A stretch of DNA of 64,000 bases from the NCBI GenBank assembly GCA_034002905.1, contig JAVEZQ010000006.1, positions 1 to 64,000 on the forward strand, in the 5' to 3' direction. The position numbers and the translations under genes are program-made. Below, in pieces: positions 46,569-54,724 of this stretch. The notes under the pieces are model-generated. The model did no database searches, had not been told where the DNA came from, and saw only the letters and a list, made by a program, of their open reading frames with translations. Source of the stretch: UBA8914 sp034002905 (GTDB taxonomy: Bacteria; Pseudomonadota; Alphaproteobacteria; UBA9219). Within the stretch, counting starts at the first letter, position 1. Every line of letters starts with the position of its first letter.

Positions 46569-47612
46569 GTGATTGTTTTAGGGCTAGAGACAAGTTGTGA
46601 TGAAACGGCTGTCGGGGTTGTGGACCGCGCGCGGCCTGCGGGTTCGCGGATTCTTGCGCAATGTGTCGCTACGCAGTTTGAGGAGCATAGGCCTTATGGC
46701 GGCGTCGTGCCAGAAATTGCGGCACGGGCGCATTTAGACAAGATGGATATGTTGGTCGAAAACGCGTTGGTCCAAGCGGGCCTTTCGTTCGATCAAATCG
46801 ACGGGATTGCCGCAACCTGTGGGCCGGGTCTGATTGGTGGTGTGATGGTTGGCGCGATGACCGGCAAGGCGCTGGCGGCGGTTAGTGGCAAACCTTTTAT
46901 CGCGGTCAATCATCTGGAAGCGCATGCGTTGACGGTTCGCCTGATGCATGATGTCGCCTTTCCTTATCTGCTGATGCTGATGTCCGGCGGTCATTGCCAG
47001 ATCCTTCTGGTCAATGGTGTAGGGCAATATCAGCAACTCGGAACCACGCTGGATGACGCCGTCGGCGAGTGTTTTGACAAAAGCGCCAAGCTCTTGGGGC
47101 TTGGCTATCCCGGCGGACCCTTGCTTGAAAAAGCGGCACAGAAAGGTCGGGCGCATAGCCATGACTTGCCGCGACCTTTATGTGGGCGCGCGGGTTGTGA
47201 CTTTTCTTTTTCAGGCCTGAAAACGGCCGTCCGCCAAAAGGTCGAGCAGCAGGCACATCCCCTTTCGGAAAGCTTTGTTGCGGACATGGCGGCCAGCCTT
47301 CAACATACAATCGCGGATATTTTAGAGGATCGGGCTCGGCAGGCTTTCGCGATGATCGAGGCGCCTGTGACGGCGCTGGTGGTTGGCGGCGGCGTTGCGG
47401 CCAACACGGCTATTCGTGAAAGGTTGACGCAAACGGCAGCTTCACAGGGGTTGTCTTTTCTTGCCCCGCCTGTATCGTTGTGCACGGATAATGGTGTAAT
47501 GATCGCGTGGGCAGGTGCTGAGCGTTTGGCCTTGGGCTTGACGGATGATCTGTCCTTTCGGGCAAGACCGCGCTGGCCTTTGGCTGAGTTAAGCAAGGAA
47601 ACAGGGGCATAG
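46569..47612 (+). CDS. tsaD: tRNA N6-threonylcarbamoyladenosine transferase TsaD
   Basis: Universal enzyme that transfers the threonylcarbamoyl group to A37 of ANN-decoding tRNAs, working with TsaB and TsaE. The 347-aa protein starts VLGLETSCDETAVGVV, carries the metal-binding HLEAH motif (NHLEAHALT), MSGGHCQILLV and the C-terminal GGVAANTAIRERL. The start codon is GTG with AGG 7 bases upstream. gpsA follows after one base. Confidence 0.96.
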   Translation: MIVLGLETSCDETAVGVVDRARPAGSRILAQCVATQFEEHRPYGGVVPEIAARAHLDKMDMLVENALVQAGLSFDQIDGIAATCGPGLIGGVMVGAMTGKALAAVSGKPFIAVNHLEAHALTVRLMHDVAFPYLLMLMSGGHCQILLVNGVGQYQQLGTTLDDAVGECFDKSAKLLGLGYPGGPLLEKAAQKGRAHSHDLPRPLCGRAGCDFSFSGLKTAVRQKVEQQAHPLSESFVADMAASLQHTIADILEDRARQAFAMIEAPVTALVVGGGVAANTAIRERLTQTAASQGLSFLAPPVSLCTDNGVMIAWAGAERLALGLTDDLSFRARPRWPLAELSKETGA

Positions 47613-47613
47613 G

Positions 47614-48621
47614 ATGATGAATTCTTTTCAGCATTTTGGTGTAATAGGGGCAGGCGCGTGGGGGACGGCCTTGGCGCAAACCTTGCGTTGTGCGGGGCGT
47701 GATGTCACGCTTTGGGCACGCGAAGCGGAGGTCGTCGAGGCGATCCGTTCAACGCATCTCAACCGCGTTTATCTTCCGCAAATCCCGCTTGATGAGGAAC
47801 TCAAGGCGACGAATGACCTTGCCGCGCTTTCCTCTTGCGATGTGCTTCTTTTGGTCGTGCCAGTTCAGCATATGCGTAGCGTTTGCCAGCAGCTCACCAA
47901 GGTTGGGCTTGGAGCGCAGACGCCCATCCTTGTCTGTTCAAAGGGTATCGAGATTGGCACGCTCAAATTTCCCTCGCAGATTATCGAGGAAACGCTGTCC
48001 GGACATCCGGTTGCCGTCCTCTCCGGCCCCAGCTTTGCAATCGAGGTCGCCAGCGACCTGCCCACGGCAGTGACGTTGGCCTGTCGGGATGAGGATTTGG
48101 CGACGTTTTTGTGTCATGCGATCAGCAGCCGCAATTTCCGGCCCTATTCAGCAACGGATGTGATCGGGGCGCAAATCGGCGGTGCGATCAAAAATGTTCT
48201 GGCTGTTGCGACAGGTATCGCCACAGGCTGCCAGATGGGCGAGAATGCGCGTGCTGCGTTGATTACGCGTGGCCTTGCTGAGATGATGCGTGTTGGGAGT
48301 GCACTGGGCGGACGCGCCGAAACCATGATGGGTCTGTCGGGTCTTGGCGATTTGGTTTTGACCTGCTCCAGCACCCAGTCGCGTAACATGTCCTTAGGTT
48401 ATGCCTTGGGGCAGGGGCGCAAGCTTGCCGATATCTTGGCCGAGCGAAAATCGGTGGCCGAGGGTGTGCCGACGTCTGCTGCTGCCGCCGCTCTGGCCAA
48501 ACGGCTCGGGATTGATATGCCGATTGTTCAAGCGACAGACGCCATTTTGAACAAGGGCGCAGATGTTCAGACGGTGATCGCTGGCCTCTTGGCGCGGCCG
48601 ATCAGGGCTGAAGTGGGATAA
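47614..48621 (+). CDS. gpsA: Glycerol-3-phosphate dehydrogenase [NAD(P)+]
   Basis: Reduces dihydroxyacetone phosphate to sn-glycerol-3-phosphate for phospholipid synthesis. The 335-aa product has the nucleotide-binding GVIGAGAWGTALAQTL, the VLSGPSFAIEVA segment, the catalytic Lys in IGGAIKNVLAVATGI and GLSGLGDLVLTCSS. It starts one base after tsaD, the usual pairing, so they form an operon. Confidence 0.96.
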   Translation: MMNSFQHFGVIGAGAWGTALAQTLRCAGRDVTLWAREAEVVEAIRSTHLNRVYLPQIPLDEELKATNDLAALSSCDVLLLVVPVQHMRSVCQQLTKVGLGAQTPILVCSKGIEIGTLKFPSQIIEETLSGHPVAVLSGPSFAIEVASDLPTAVTLACRDEDLATFLCHAISSRNFRPYSATDVIGAQIGGAIKNVLAVATGIATGCQMGENARAALITRGLAEMMRVGSALGGRAETMMGLSGLGDLVLTCSSTQSRNMSLGYALGQGRKLADILAERKSVAEGVPTSAAAAALAKRLGIDMPIVQATDAILNKGADVQTVIAGLLARPIRAEVG

Positions 48622-48806
48622 CCGTACGAAGGGAGGGGGGGCGAAAAACTTCCCCCAAAGGTCTCTAGAAACGACACAGAAGACGCGTGAGGCGCCTTGC
48701 GGACTTTTCCGCACACCCCCTAGCCTAGAAAAATAAGCTTACCAGCGGCCGCTTATTAGGCTTTTAGGGCTATGTTGATAATTAAGGTTAATTCCGGCGG
48801 CATGAC

Positions 48807-49496
48807 TCAATATTTGCGCATAAGGCCGACGAGCTTGCCCTGAACCTGAACGCGGTCGGCGGGCAGGGTGCGGGGCTCATAGCGGGTATTGGCGGGAACA
48901 AGTGTAACAGAGCCCTTATCGCGTTGAAGATATTTGAGCGTCGCTTCGTGCCCATCGATCAAGGCAACAATAATAGCCCCGTTATCGGCTGTCTCTGCAC
49001 GGCGAATGATGACCTGATCGCCGTTCATAATTCCTGCCTCGATCATGGAGTCGCCCGAAATCTCCAGCAGATAATGATCACCCGCACTTTTCCCCCGTGC
49101 GTTGGCGATAAGACCCAGCGGAACGTCCATATGGCCCTGAATATCGCTGATGGCTTCAATGGGTGTGCCTGCGGCAATGCGTCCATAAACGGGAAGGGAA
49201 AGCGTATCTTGTAGCGCCGTTTTGGCGTTTTGCAGCGCGTCCTTGATCGGTTGAACGACCCTTGTGGCCGCGCTTTCGGGATTATCGGGAAGACGAATGA
49301 TTTCAAGGGCGCGTGCCCGATGCGGCAAACGGCGAATAAAGCCCCGTTCTTCCAGTCCGGTGATAAGGCGATGAATACCGGATTTGGATCGCAGGCCGAG
49401 GGCCGCCTTCATTTCGTCGAAAGAGGGGGGAATCCCTTCGCTTTCCATGCGGTCACGGATCAGGAAGAGGAGTTCTTTTTGTTTGCGCGTTAGCAT
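48807..49496 (-). CDS. lexA: SOS repressor LexA
   Basis: The 229-aa repressor has an N-terminal winged-helix (PPSFDEMKAALGLRSKSGIHRLITGLEERGFI), the self-cleavage site Ala109-Gly110 (GRIAAGTP), and the catalytic Ser150 (ISGDSMIEAG) and Lys188 (HEATLKYL). On DNA damage RecA triggers cleavage and derepression of SOS genes. Its own promoter carries a clear SOS box at 49549-49563, so it is autoregulated. The start overlaps no gene. Confidence 0.97.
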   Translation of the reverse strand: MLTRKQKELLFLIRDRMESEGIPPSFDEMKAALGLRSKSGIHRLITGLEERGFIRRLPHRARALEIIRLPDNPESAATRVVQPIKDALQNAKTALQDTLSLPVYGRIAAGTPIEAISDIQGHMDVPLGLIANARGKSAGDHYLLEISGDSMIEAGIMNGDQVIIRRAETADNGAIIVALIDGHEATLKYLQRDKGSVTLVPANTRYEPRTLPADRVQVQGKLVGLMRKY

Positions 49497-49548
49497 GGCC
49501 CTGCATTTCCAAGACTAGATAGAGAAAAAGAACAAACGTCTTTGTTTT

Positions 49549-49563
49549 GTTCTATGTTAGTTC
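49549..49563. promoter_or_regulatory. LexA-binding SOS box (GTTC-N7-GTTC)
   Basis: GTTCTATGTTAGTTC on the plus strand (GAAC-N7-GAAC on the minus) is a perfect match to the alphaproteobacterial SOS operator. It lies 53 bases upstream of the lexA start and just 10 bases after the opgC stop region, so it should control lexA. Confidence 0.9.
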
Positions 49564-49573
49564 TTGGTTTGTG

Positions 49574-50701
49574 TCAAGGGCGTTTCAATTTTGTCTTCGC
49601 AAACTCCATCCAGCCTGCAACGGCAATTAGCAGCACACAACCGAGGAGTACCATCGCTAGACTGACGATCCGGTCATAGTCGGTCAGGATCAACAAAGTG
49701 GACACGAGAAGGGAAAGGATTGTCCCGCTGATGTAAACGGGCAGAGAATGACGACCGCACAGCATCATCAGGCTGACATCCCGTCGCGCCCAAAAACGGT
49801 GTGTCCGGTTCGGAAGAACCCACACGCCGACAATGGCTAGACAGGCGAAGTGCAGCAGCCTGATGAGGGATACATTTGTTTTGTCATCAAGGATCAAGAC
49901 AGCTTCGGGAACGATACGGAACGTGCATTGGGGGATGATGTTGACCCATGGCGCAACGGTGATAACGGATAGGAAAAGGATGGTAAGGGCTGTGTAGAAC
50001 ACAGGTGTTTTTCGAGCAAAAGCGACCAGAGCTTTATGCTGCGCTGCGCAGAGAATGCCGCCGACAAAAAGAACCTGCCAAGCCAACGGATTAAAGAACC
50101 ATGTCCGGTCAATCGGAAAGTTGGGCAGCGACAGGTTAAAATATCCGGCACAAAACCAAAGGGCCAAAGAAGCGCCCGCCGCGAGCCATGGCGTTAGACG
50201 CATCAAGAGCCAAGTGAGAGGAAAAAACGCCATCAACACGACATAAAGCGGCAAGATATCTCCAAGATTGGGCAAATACCGCAAAGTAAGCAGGCGAGGA
50301 ATGGCTTCGCCGGGTTGTGTCAGAAGGGGTAGGAAATTGTACCCCTCGATAATGGGGCCAACTTTCCAGATGGCGTTTGTCCATGCCAAAAGGCCGGCCA
50401 TGCCTACAACCAGTAAAATATGCGCACATAAGAGCTGCCAAATGCGTTTGGCAACACGCAGGCATCCTGTAGAAAAGCCGCCATGAACAAAAAACTTTTG
50501 AAAGGCCAAATAGGAACTGATCCCGGAAAGAAAAACGAAAACCTCGGCTGAATCTGAAAACCCCCAGTTTCTAAGCGTCAGGGCGGCAAGGATCTGACCG
50601 GGAATATGATTGATATAAATCATCAACAAATAGATGCCACGCCAGAAATCGACTGACAGATTGCGCCCCGATGGAGCAGCGACGGCGGGAGCAAGAGACA
50701 T
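49574..50701 (-). CDS. opgC: OpgC-family acyltransferase membrane protein
   Basis: A multi-spanning protein (375 aa, about ten helices) that begins NLSVDFWRGIYLLMIYINHIPG, the OpgC/acyltransferase-3 signature with the conserved His, followed by SDSAEVFVFLSGISSYLAF. OpgC adds succinyl groups to periplasmic glucans; related family members act on other glycans, so substrate is uncertain. The ribosome-binding site is weak. It diverges from the flagellar block. Confidence 0.85.
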   Translation of the reverse strand: MSLAPAVAAPSGRNLSVDFWRGIYLLMIYINHIPGQILAALTLRNWGFSDSAEVFVFLSGISSYLAFQKFFVHGGFSTGCLRVAKRIWQLLCAHILLVVGMAGLLAWTNAIWKVGPIIEGYNFLPLLTQPGEAIPRLLTLRYLPNLGDILPLYVVLMAFFPLTWLLMRLTPWLAAGASLALWFCAGYFNLSLPNFPIDRTWFFNPLAWQVLFVGGILCAAQHKALVAFARKTPVFYTALTILFLSVITVAPWVNIIPQCTFRIVPEAVLILDDKTNVSLIRLLHFACLAIVGVWVLPNRTHRFWARRDVSLMMLCGRHSLPVYISGTILSLLVSTLLILTDYDRIVSLAMVLLGCVLLIAVAGWMEFAKTKLKRP

Positions 50702-50864
50702 TCAAACGGCCACGCATGATAGAAGATGGTCTGTCATGCCCAAAGTCTTCGCCTTATGCAAGGGGCTTTTTCTTGTGGCGCGTTTGTTCGGCAAAAACTG
50801 CAACATGGGTAATTTTTTCCACAGTAGTCGAGTCCTGCATCATTAGAAATCAACAGGTTGCATT

Positions 50865-50881
50865 TTGGCATGGCGCTTGCT
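50865..50881 (+). promoter_or_regulatory. Sigma-54 promoter of the flgE block
   Basis: The sequence TTGGCATGGCGCTTGCT fits the -24/-12 consensus YTGGCACGrNNNTTGCW at all defined positions except one (T for C after TGGCA), with correct GG to GC spacing. It lies 65 bases before flgE. Sigma-54 control of hook genes is known in Caulobacter. Confidence 0.75.
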
Positions 50882-50945
50882 GCTAGTCAGAGTGCGTGTG
50901 AGGAAGCGAGTCTTTTGCGCAACAAGGTTCAAAGCGAGGTGTTTC

Positions 50946-52283
50946 ATGTCTCTTTATGCTGCTATGCAGGTTGCGGTTGGTGGGTTGTCGGCACAGTCGG
51001 CGTCCATTGGTAATATTTCCGATAATTTGGCCAACTCCCAGACTGTGGGGTTTAAAGGGATCCAAACGAGGTTCGAATCTCTGGTTACACAATCAAACCA
51101 GTTTGCCAATGATCCGGGCGGTGTACGTGCAACGCCGTATTATACGAATAGTGAACAGGGCAACCTTGTTCAGTCGTCAAGTGCCACGGCGCTGGCTATT
51201 TCAGGCCAAGGGTTTTTTCCGGTGCGTCCGGCTGTTGTTGGTGGAGATGGCCTCACGACGTTTGGTAACACAACATTCTTTACGCGCGCCGGAGACTTTA
51301 ATCTCGACAAAAACGGCTATCTGGTCAATGGCGGCGGGTACTATTTGACAGGATATGCTGTGGATGCTGACGGTGTTGTCGATACTTCGGCTTCAGATCC
51401 GATCCGTTTGTCGGAACTCCTTGATAACCCAGTTGGGACATCTTCTGTAGACTATGCGGCGAACCTTCCGTCAAGTGCGGCGGTAAACTTTGCGTCATCG
51501 CCTTCGACCATTCAGGTTTATGACTCTCTTGGTGGGGCACATGACATGACCTTCACATGGACCAAAACCGCAACAAGTGAATGGGCCTTGAACATCGTTG
51601 TTCCTGATGGGGTTTCAGATGGCGCAACGCCACCGACCTATTCGGATTATAATGTTGATATCGATTTCACATTTAACGACACAACCAACGCTGGTACGAT
51701 TGATGCGATTGCTGCAGACACGGCGGTACCGGCGCAGTGGACGGTTATCGATAATTCTACAGCACCGGAAAATAAAGCGCAGGTTCGTTTCAATTTATCC
51801 TTTGATGGCTCTGGCACCCAGCCGATTACAATTGATTTCGGTACCTACGATGTTTCCAAGGGCGTAACCCAGTTCGCTGACACCACCGTGTCGGTAACCA
51901 CATTTGATCAAAACGGTATCCCCCGTGGTTCGTTTCAAAGCTTGTCGATCGATGAAAGCGGTTATGTGGCTTTAAACTACGATAACGGGCGAACGCGCAC
52001 GATTGCTCAGATACCGGTTGTCCAGTTTTTTGCTCAGGATAAGTTGCAGCGTGTGACGGGTGGCGCCTTTGAGCAGACGTTGGCTTCAGGTTCTGCGCGC
52101 TATAGTGCGCCGGGGACAAATGGCGCAGGTACGATTATCGGCAACGCGCTTGAGGGTTCGAATGTCGATATTGCGGACGAGTTTACCCGTCTTATTCAGG
52201 CGCAACAGGTTTATTCGGCGAACGCAAAAACGATCACGACAACGAACAACATGATGCAGGAAGCGATCAATATTATCCGTTAA
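50946..52283 (+). CDS. flgE: Flagellar hook protein FlgE
   Basis: Hook subunit, 445 aa. The N-terminal rod-hook motif is SLYAAMQVAVGGLSAQSASIGNISDNLANSQTVGFKG; the middle has the FlgE D2-like domain (SPSTIQVYDSLGGAHDMTFTW) and the C-terminus reads NALEGSNVDIADEFTRLIQAQQVYSANAKTITTTNNMMQEAINI. The ATG at 50946 has GAGG upstream; the longer frame begins inside the promoter. It opens a block with flgK and flgL, driven by a sigma-54-type promoter. Confidence 0.95.
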   Translation: MSLYAAMQVAVGGLSAQSASIGNISDNLANSQTVGFKGIQTRFESLVTQSNQFANDPGGVRATPYYTNSEQGNLVQSSSATALAISGQGFFPVRPAVVGGDGLTTFGNTTFFTRAGDFNLDKNGYLVNGGGYYLTGYAVDADGVVDTSASDPIRLSELLDNPVGTSSVDYAANLPSSAAVNFASSPSTIQVYDSLGGAHDMTFTWTKTATSEWALNIVVPDGVSDGATPPTYSDYNVDIDFTFNDTTNAGTIDAIAADTAVPAQWTVIDNSTAPENKAQVRFNLSFDGSGTQPITIDFGTYDVSKGVTQFADTTVSVTTFDQNGIPRGSFQSLSIDESGYVALNYDNGRTRTIAQIPVVQFFAQDKLQRVTGGAFEQTLASGSARYSAPGTNGAGTIIGNALEGSNVDIADEFTRLIQAQQVYSANAKTITTTNNMMQEAINIIR

Positions 52284-52315
52284 TACTGATTTCGTGATCA
52301 AGTGAGGGTAAAGCA

Positions 52316-53722
52316 ATGTCGGTTACATCAGCCTTGACTGTTTCCATGTCTGGCATTCGGGCTGCTTCAACGATGTTAGAGTTGACAGCCAGCAACATTT
52401 CGAATGCCCAGACAGAAGGATACACGACCAAAAGTGTGGTAACGTCCTCGGCCCTGTTGGGAAACATCGGGGGCGGCACCAATGTTACTGGCTTTGAACG
52501 TGCAGAAAACAATTCGCTGTATGTCACCTTGGCAAAAGCCACAGCGAATAACGGCCTAAGGTCGGCGCAAGACGATTATCTGTCTCAGGTTCAGGATATT
52601 TTCGGAACAAGCAACAGCGACAATCCGACACTTAATCAGGCATTATCCAGCTTTGTCTCCTCGTGGACTAATCTGGCCGCGACGCCGGAAAGCCTCGTGA
52701 CGACACGGCAGGTTGTGCAGGATGCACAGGTTTTGGTTGATGAGATTGTGCGTATCTCCAGCGAGGTTGAGGATTTGGATCGTCAGTGCTTTGCCGAAGT
52801 CAATAGCACGCTTAAGGACCTTAATTCTTATTTGGAACAGATTAAGGATTTAAACGTCAAGATTGCCCAAGCCTATAACTCCGGTCTTTCTAGCGGCGAT
52901 TTGCGGGATCAACGCGATGTGTTGGTCTTAAGGGTTGCTGAAATTACGGGTGTGACCATTCTTCAAAGGGGTTTTGGACAAATTGCGCTCTATTCGGCCA
53001 CGGGTTATCAGCTTGTGGATGGGGGGGCCTATCGGGAGTTTGTCTATGATGGGACAGACGTAACCTCGGCAGCAAATACAGCGCTTTCGCTCAACGAGGC
53101 TTTGGGTGGAGGAAGCCTTCAGGCTTTGGTCGATTTCCGCTCGACAACCGCGCCGGTTAGCACGTCCCCCGGGGTCAGTGTTATTCAAAAGCTCCGAAGC
53201 CAACTTGACGGCATTGCTGATGCCTTCTTGTCCACAACAACGACAGCGACTTCAGGAGAGGTTACGTTTGCAACGGCCTATAATAGTGCAACGACAGGTG
53301 CGGGTCAGCTTGCGTCCGGCTTCTTTACGGGAACAGATCGCACGGACATTGCCGTGAATGCGGCGTTGCTAAACGGAACATCGAGCGTCAAGAGCGGGGC
53401 GGCCCAAGCGGTCACGGACGCTTTGCTTGATGCGACGCGTTCGTTTTCTGCAGATGGACTAACGATCTCGAATAGCAGCTATATGTCGCTCTTTACATCA
53501 AGCATAACGTCCTTCCAGCAGGCCGCGAACAATATCGCAACGCTGGCTGACACGGCGGCAAATGCCCATGATTACCTGAAGGAAAAATACACAAACGAAA
53601 CAGGCGTTAATGTTGATAACGAGCTTATCAATCTTACGACATTCCAAAATGCCTATGCGGCATCGGCCCATGCAATGTCGGTCGTGAAAGAAATGTTTCA
53701 TACGCTGGAAAACTTGTTGTAA
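52316..53722 (+). CDS. flgK: Flagellar hook-filament junction protein FlgK
   Basis: Forms the hook-filament junction with FlgL. The 468-aa protein opens with SVTSALTVSMSGIRAASTMLELTASNISNAQTEGYTT and ends NLTTFQNAYAASAHAMSVVKEMFHTLENLL, the conserved coiled-coil termini. GSSGDLRDQRDVLVLRVAEI (SSGDLRDQRD) is typical of FlgK. AGGG before the ATG. Confidence 0.92.
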   Translation: MSVTSALTVSMSGIRAASTMLELTASNISNAQTEGYTTKSVVTSSALLGNIGGGTNVTGFERAENNSLYVTLAKATANNGLRSAQDDYLSQVQDIFGTSNSDNPTLNQALSSFVSSWTNLAATPESLVTTRQVVQDAQVLVDEIVRISSEVEDLDRQCFAEVNSTLKDLNSYLEQIKDLNVKIAQAYNSGLSSGDLRDQRDVLVLRVAEITGVTILQRGFGQIALYSATGYQLVDGGAYREFVYDGTDVTSAANTALSLNEALGGGSLQALVDFRSTTAPVSTSPGVSVIQKLRSQLDGIADAFLSTTTTATSGEVTFATAYNSATTGAGQLASGFFTGTDRTDIAVNAALLNGTSSVKSGAAQAVTDALLDATRSFSADGLTISNSSYMSLFTSSITSFQQAANNIATLADTAANAHDYLKEKYTNETGVNVDNELINLTTFQNAYAASAHAMSVVKEMFHTLENLL

Positions 53723-53731
53723 GGGGATGTA

Positions 53732-54706
53732 ATGGTTGATTCTATCAGCACGATAGGCTTGATGCTTTCAAGCACCAAAAACTTGACGACCGGCCAGCTT
53801 TTGCTTTCAAAATTGTCTTCGCAGCTGACTACGGGCAAGTATTCGCTCAATATGTCGGATTATTCGACCGCTAATGCGCAAAAGCTGCTCGATTTCACAA
53901 GCACAATGGATCAGCAAAAAGGTTTTTTGGATGCCATAACGGCCATCAAGCCTCGCATGGATGTGTATGATTTGGCCATGACGGGTATAGAGGATGTTGC
54001 AGGGCAAGCCATGACATCTATCGCTTCGGCGGGCACTTATAACCCCTCCTCGAATTCAAGCTTGGCGAGCCAGATTAAAGGGTATCTCGATCAGGTCGAA
54101 TATTATCTCAACCAAAAGGTTGGCGAGCGTTATATTTTTTCAGGCTCACGTTATAGTCAGGCGCCTGTGGGCGATCTGTTGTCGCTGTCGGTGCCCCCGA
54201 CTGAAACGGCCCCCTACCTTGCGACGGGGGATACGGTTCCTTCTTATGACACGGATTATGACGCGCTTGATCCCGCGGCGCTTGTTCCAGAGGCCAATGT
54301 TCATGAGCAGGCAACTATTGATACCACAAAAAAGGTGACTTATGGCCTGACGAGTAACGAGGACGGGTTCCAGCAGCTCATCATGGGCTTGCGTTTTGCC
54401 TATGCTGCAACGCAGGATGAAGCGAACTATCAAAGCTATATGTCGACGGCGCGGGGCCTTATAACGACAGGTCTTGACAATATCCGCGCTGTTCATACGG
54501 ATTCGACGAATGCCTATGCCACATTGAAAAAAACTGAAGATAACATTGATACAAAGATTGAAAGCCTGACGTCCCAAATTGATAAAATTGAGGGCGTTGA
54601 CCTGAACGAAGTCGCTGTTAAAATAACGACGCTTCAGGCCCAGCTTGAGGCATCCTATTCCGCCGTATCCAATATGATCAATTTGTCGATACTCAAGTTC
54701 CTCTGA
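53732..54706 (+). CDS. flgL: Flagellar hook-associated protein FlgL
   Basis: Second junction protein, a flagellin homologue with the filament-like N-terminus (STKNLTTGQLLLSKLSSQLTTGKYS) and C-terminus (TTLQAQLEASYSAVSNMINLSILKFL). The 324-aa length is normal. The middle (GERYIFSGSRYSQAPV) is the usual FlgL motif. AAGGGG lies before the ATG, 10 bases after flgK. Confidence 0.9.
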   Translation: MVDSISTIGLMLSSTKNLTTGQLLLSKLSSQLTTGKYSLNMSDYSTANAQKLLDFTSTMDQQKGFLDAITAIKPRMDVYDLAMTGIEDVAGQAMTSIASAGTYNPSSNSSLASQIKGYLDQVEYYLNQKVGERYIFSGSRYSQAPVGDLLSLSVPPTETAPYLATGDTVPSYDTDYDALDPAALVPEANVHEQATIDTTKKVTYGLTSNEDGFQQLIMGLRFAYAATQDEANYQSYMSTARGLITTGLDNIRAVHTDSTNAYATLKKTEDNIDTKIESLTSQIDKIEGVDLNEVAVKITTLQAQLEASYSAVSNMINLSILKFL

Positions 54707-54724
54707 TATAGAAGAAAGGACCCC

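Noticed and set aside
51066..51084. tRNA-like GGTTCGAATC motif
   Set aside because: It lies inside flgE, encodes a normal part of the protein (TRFESLV), and no cloverleaf surrounds it.
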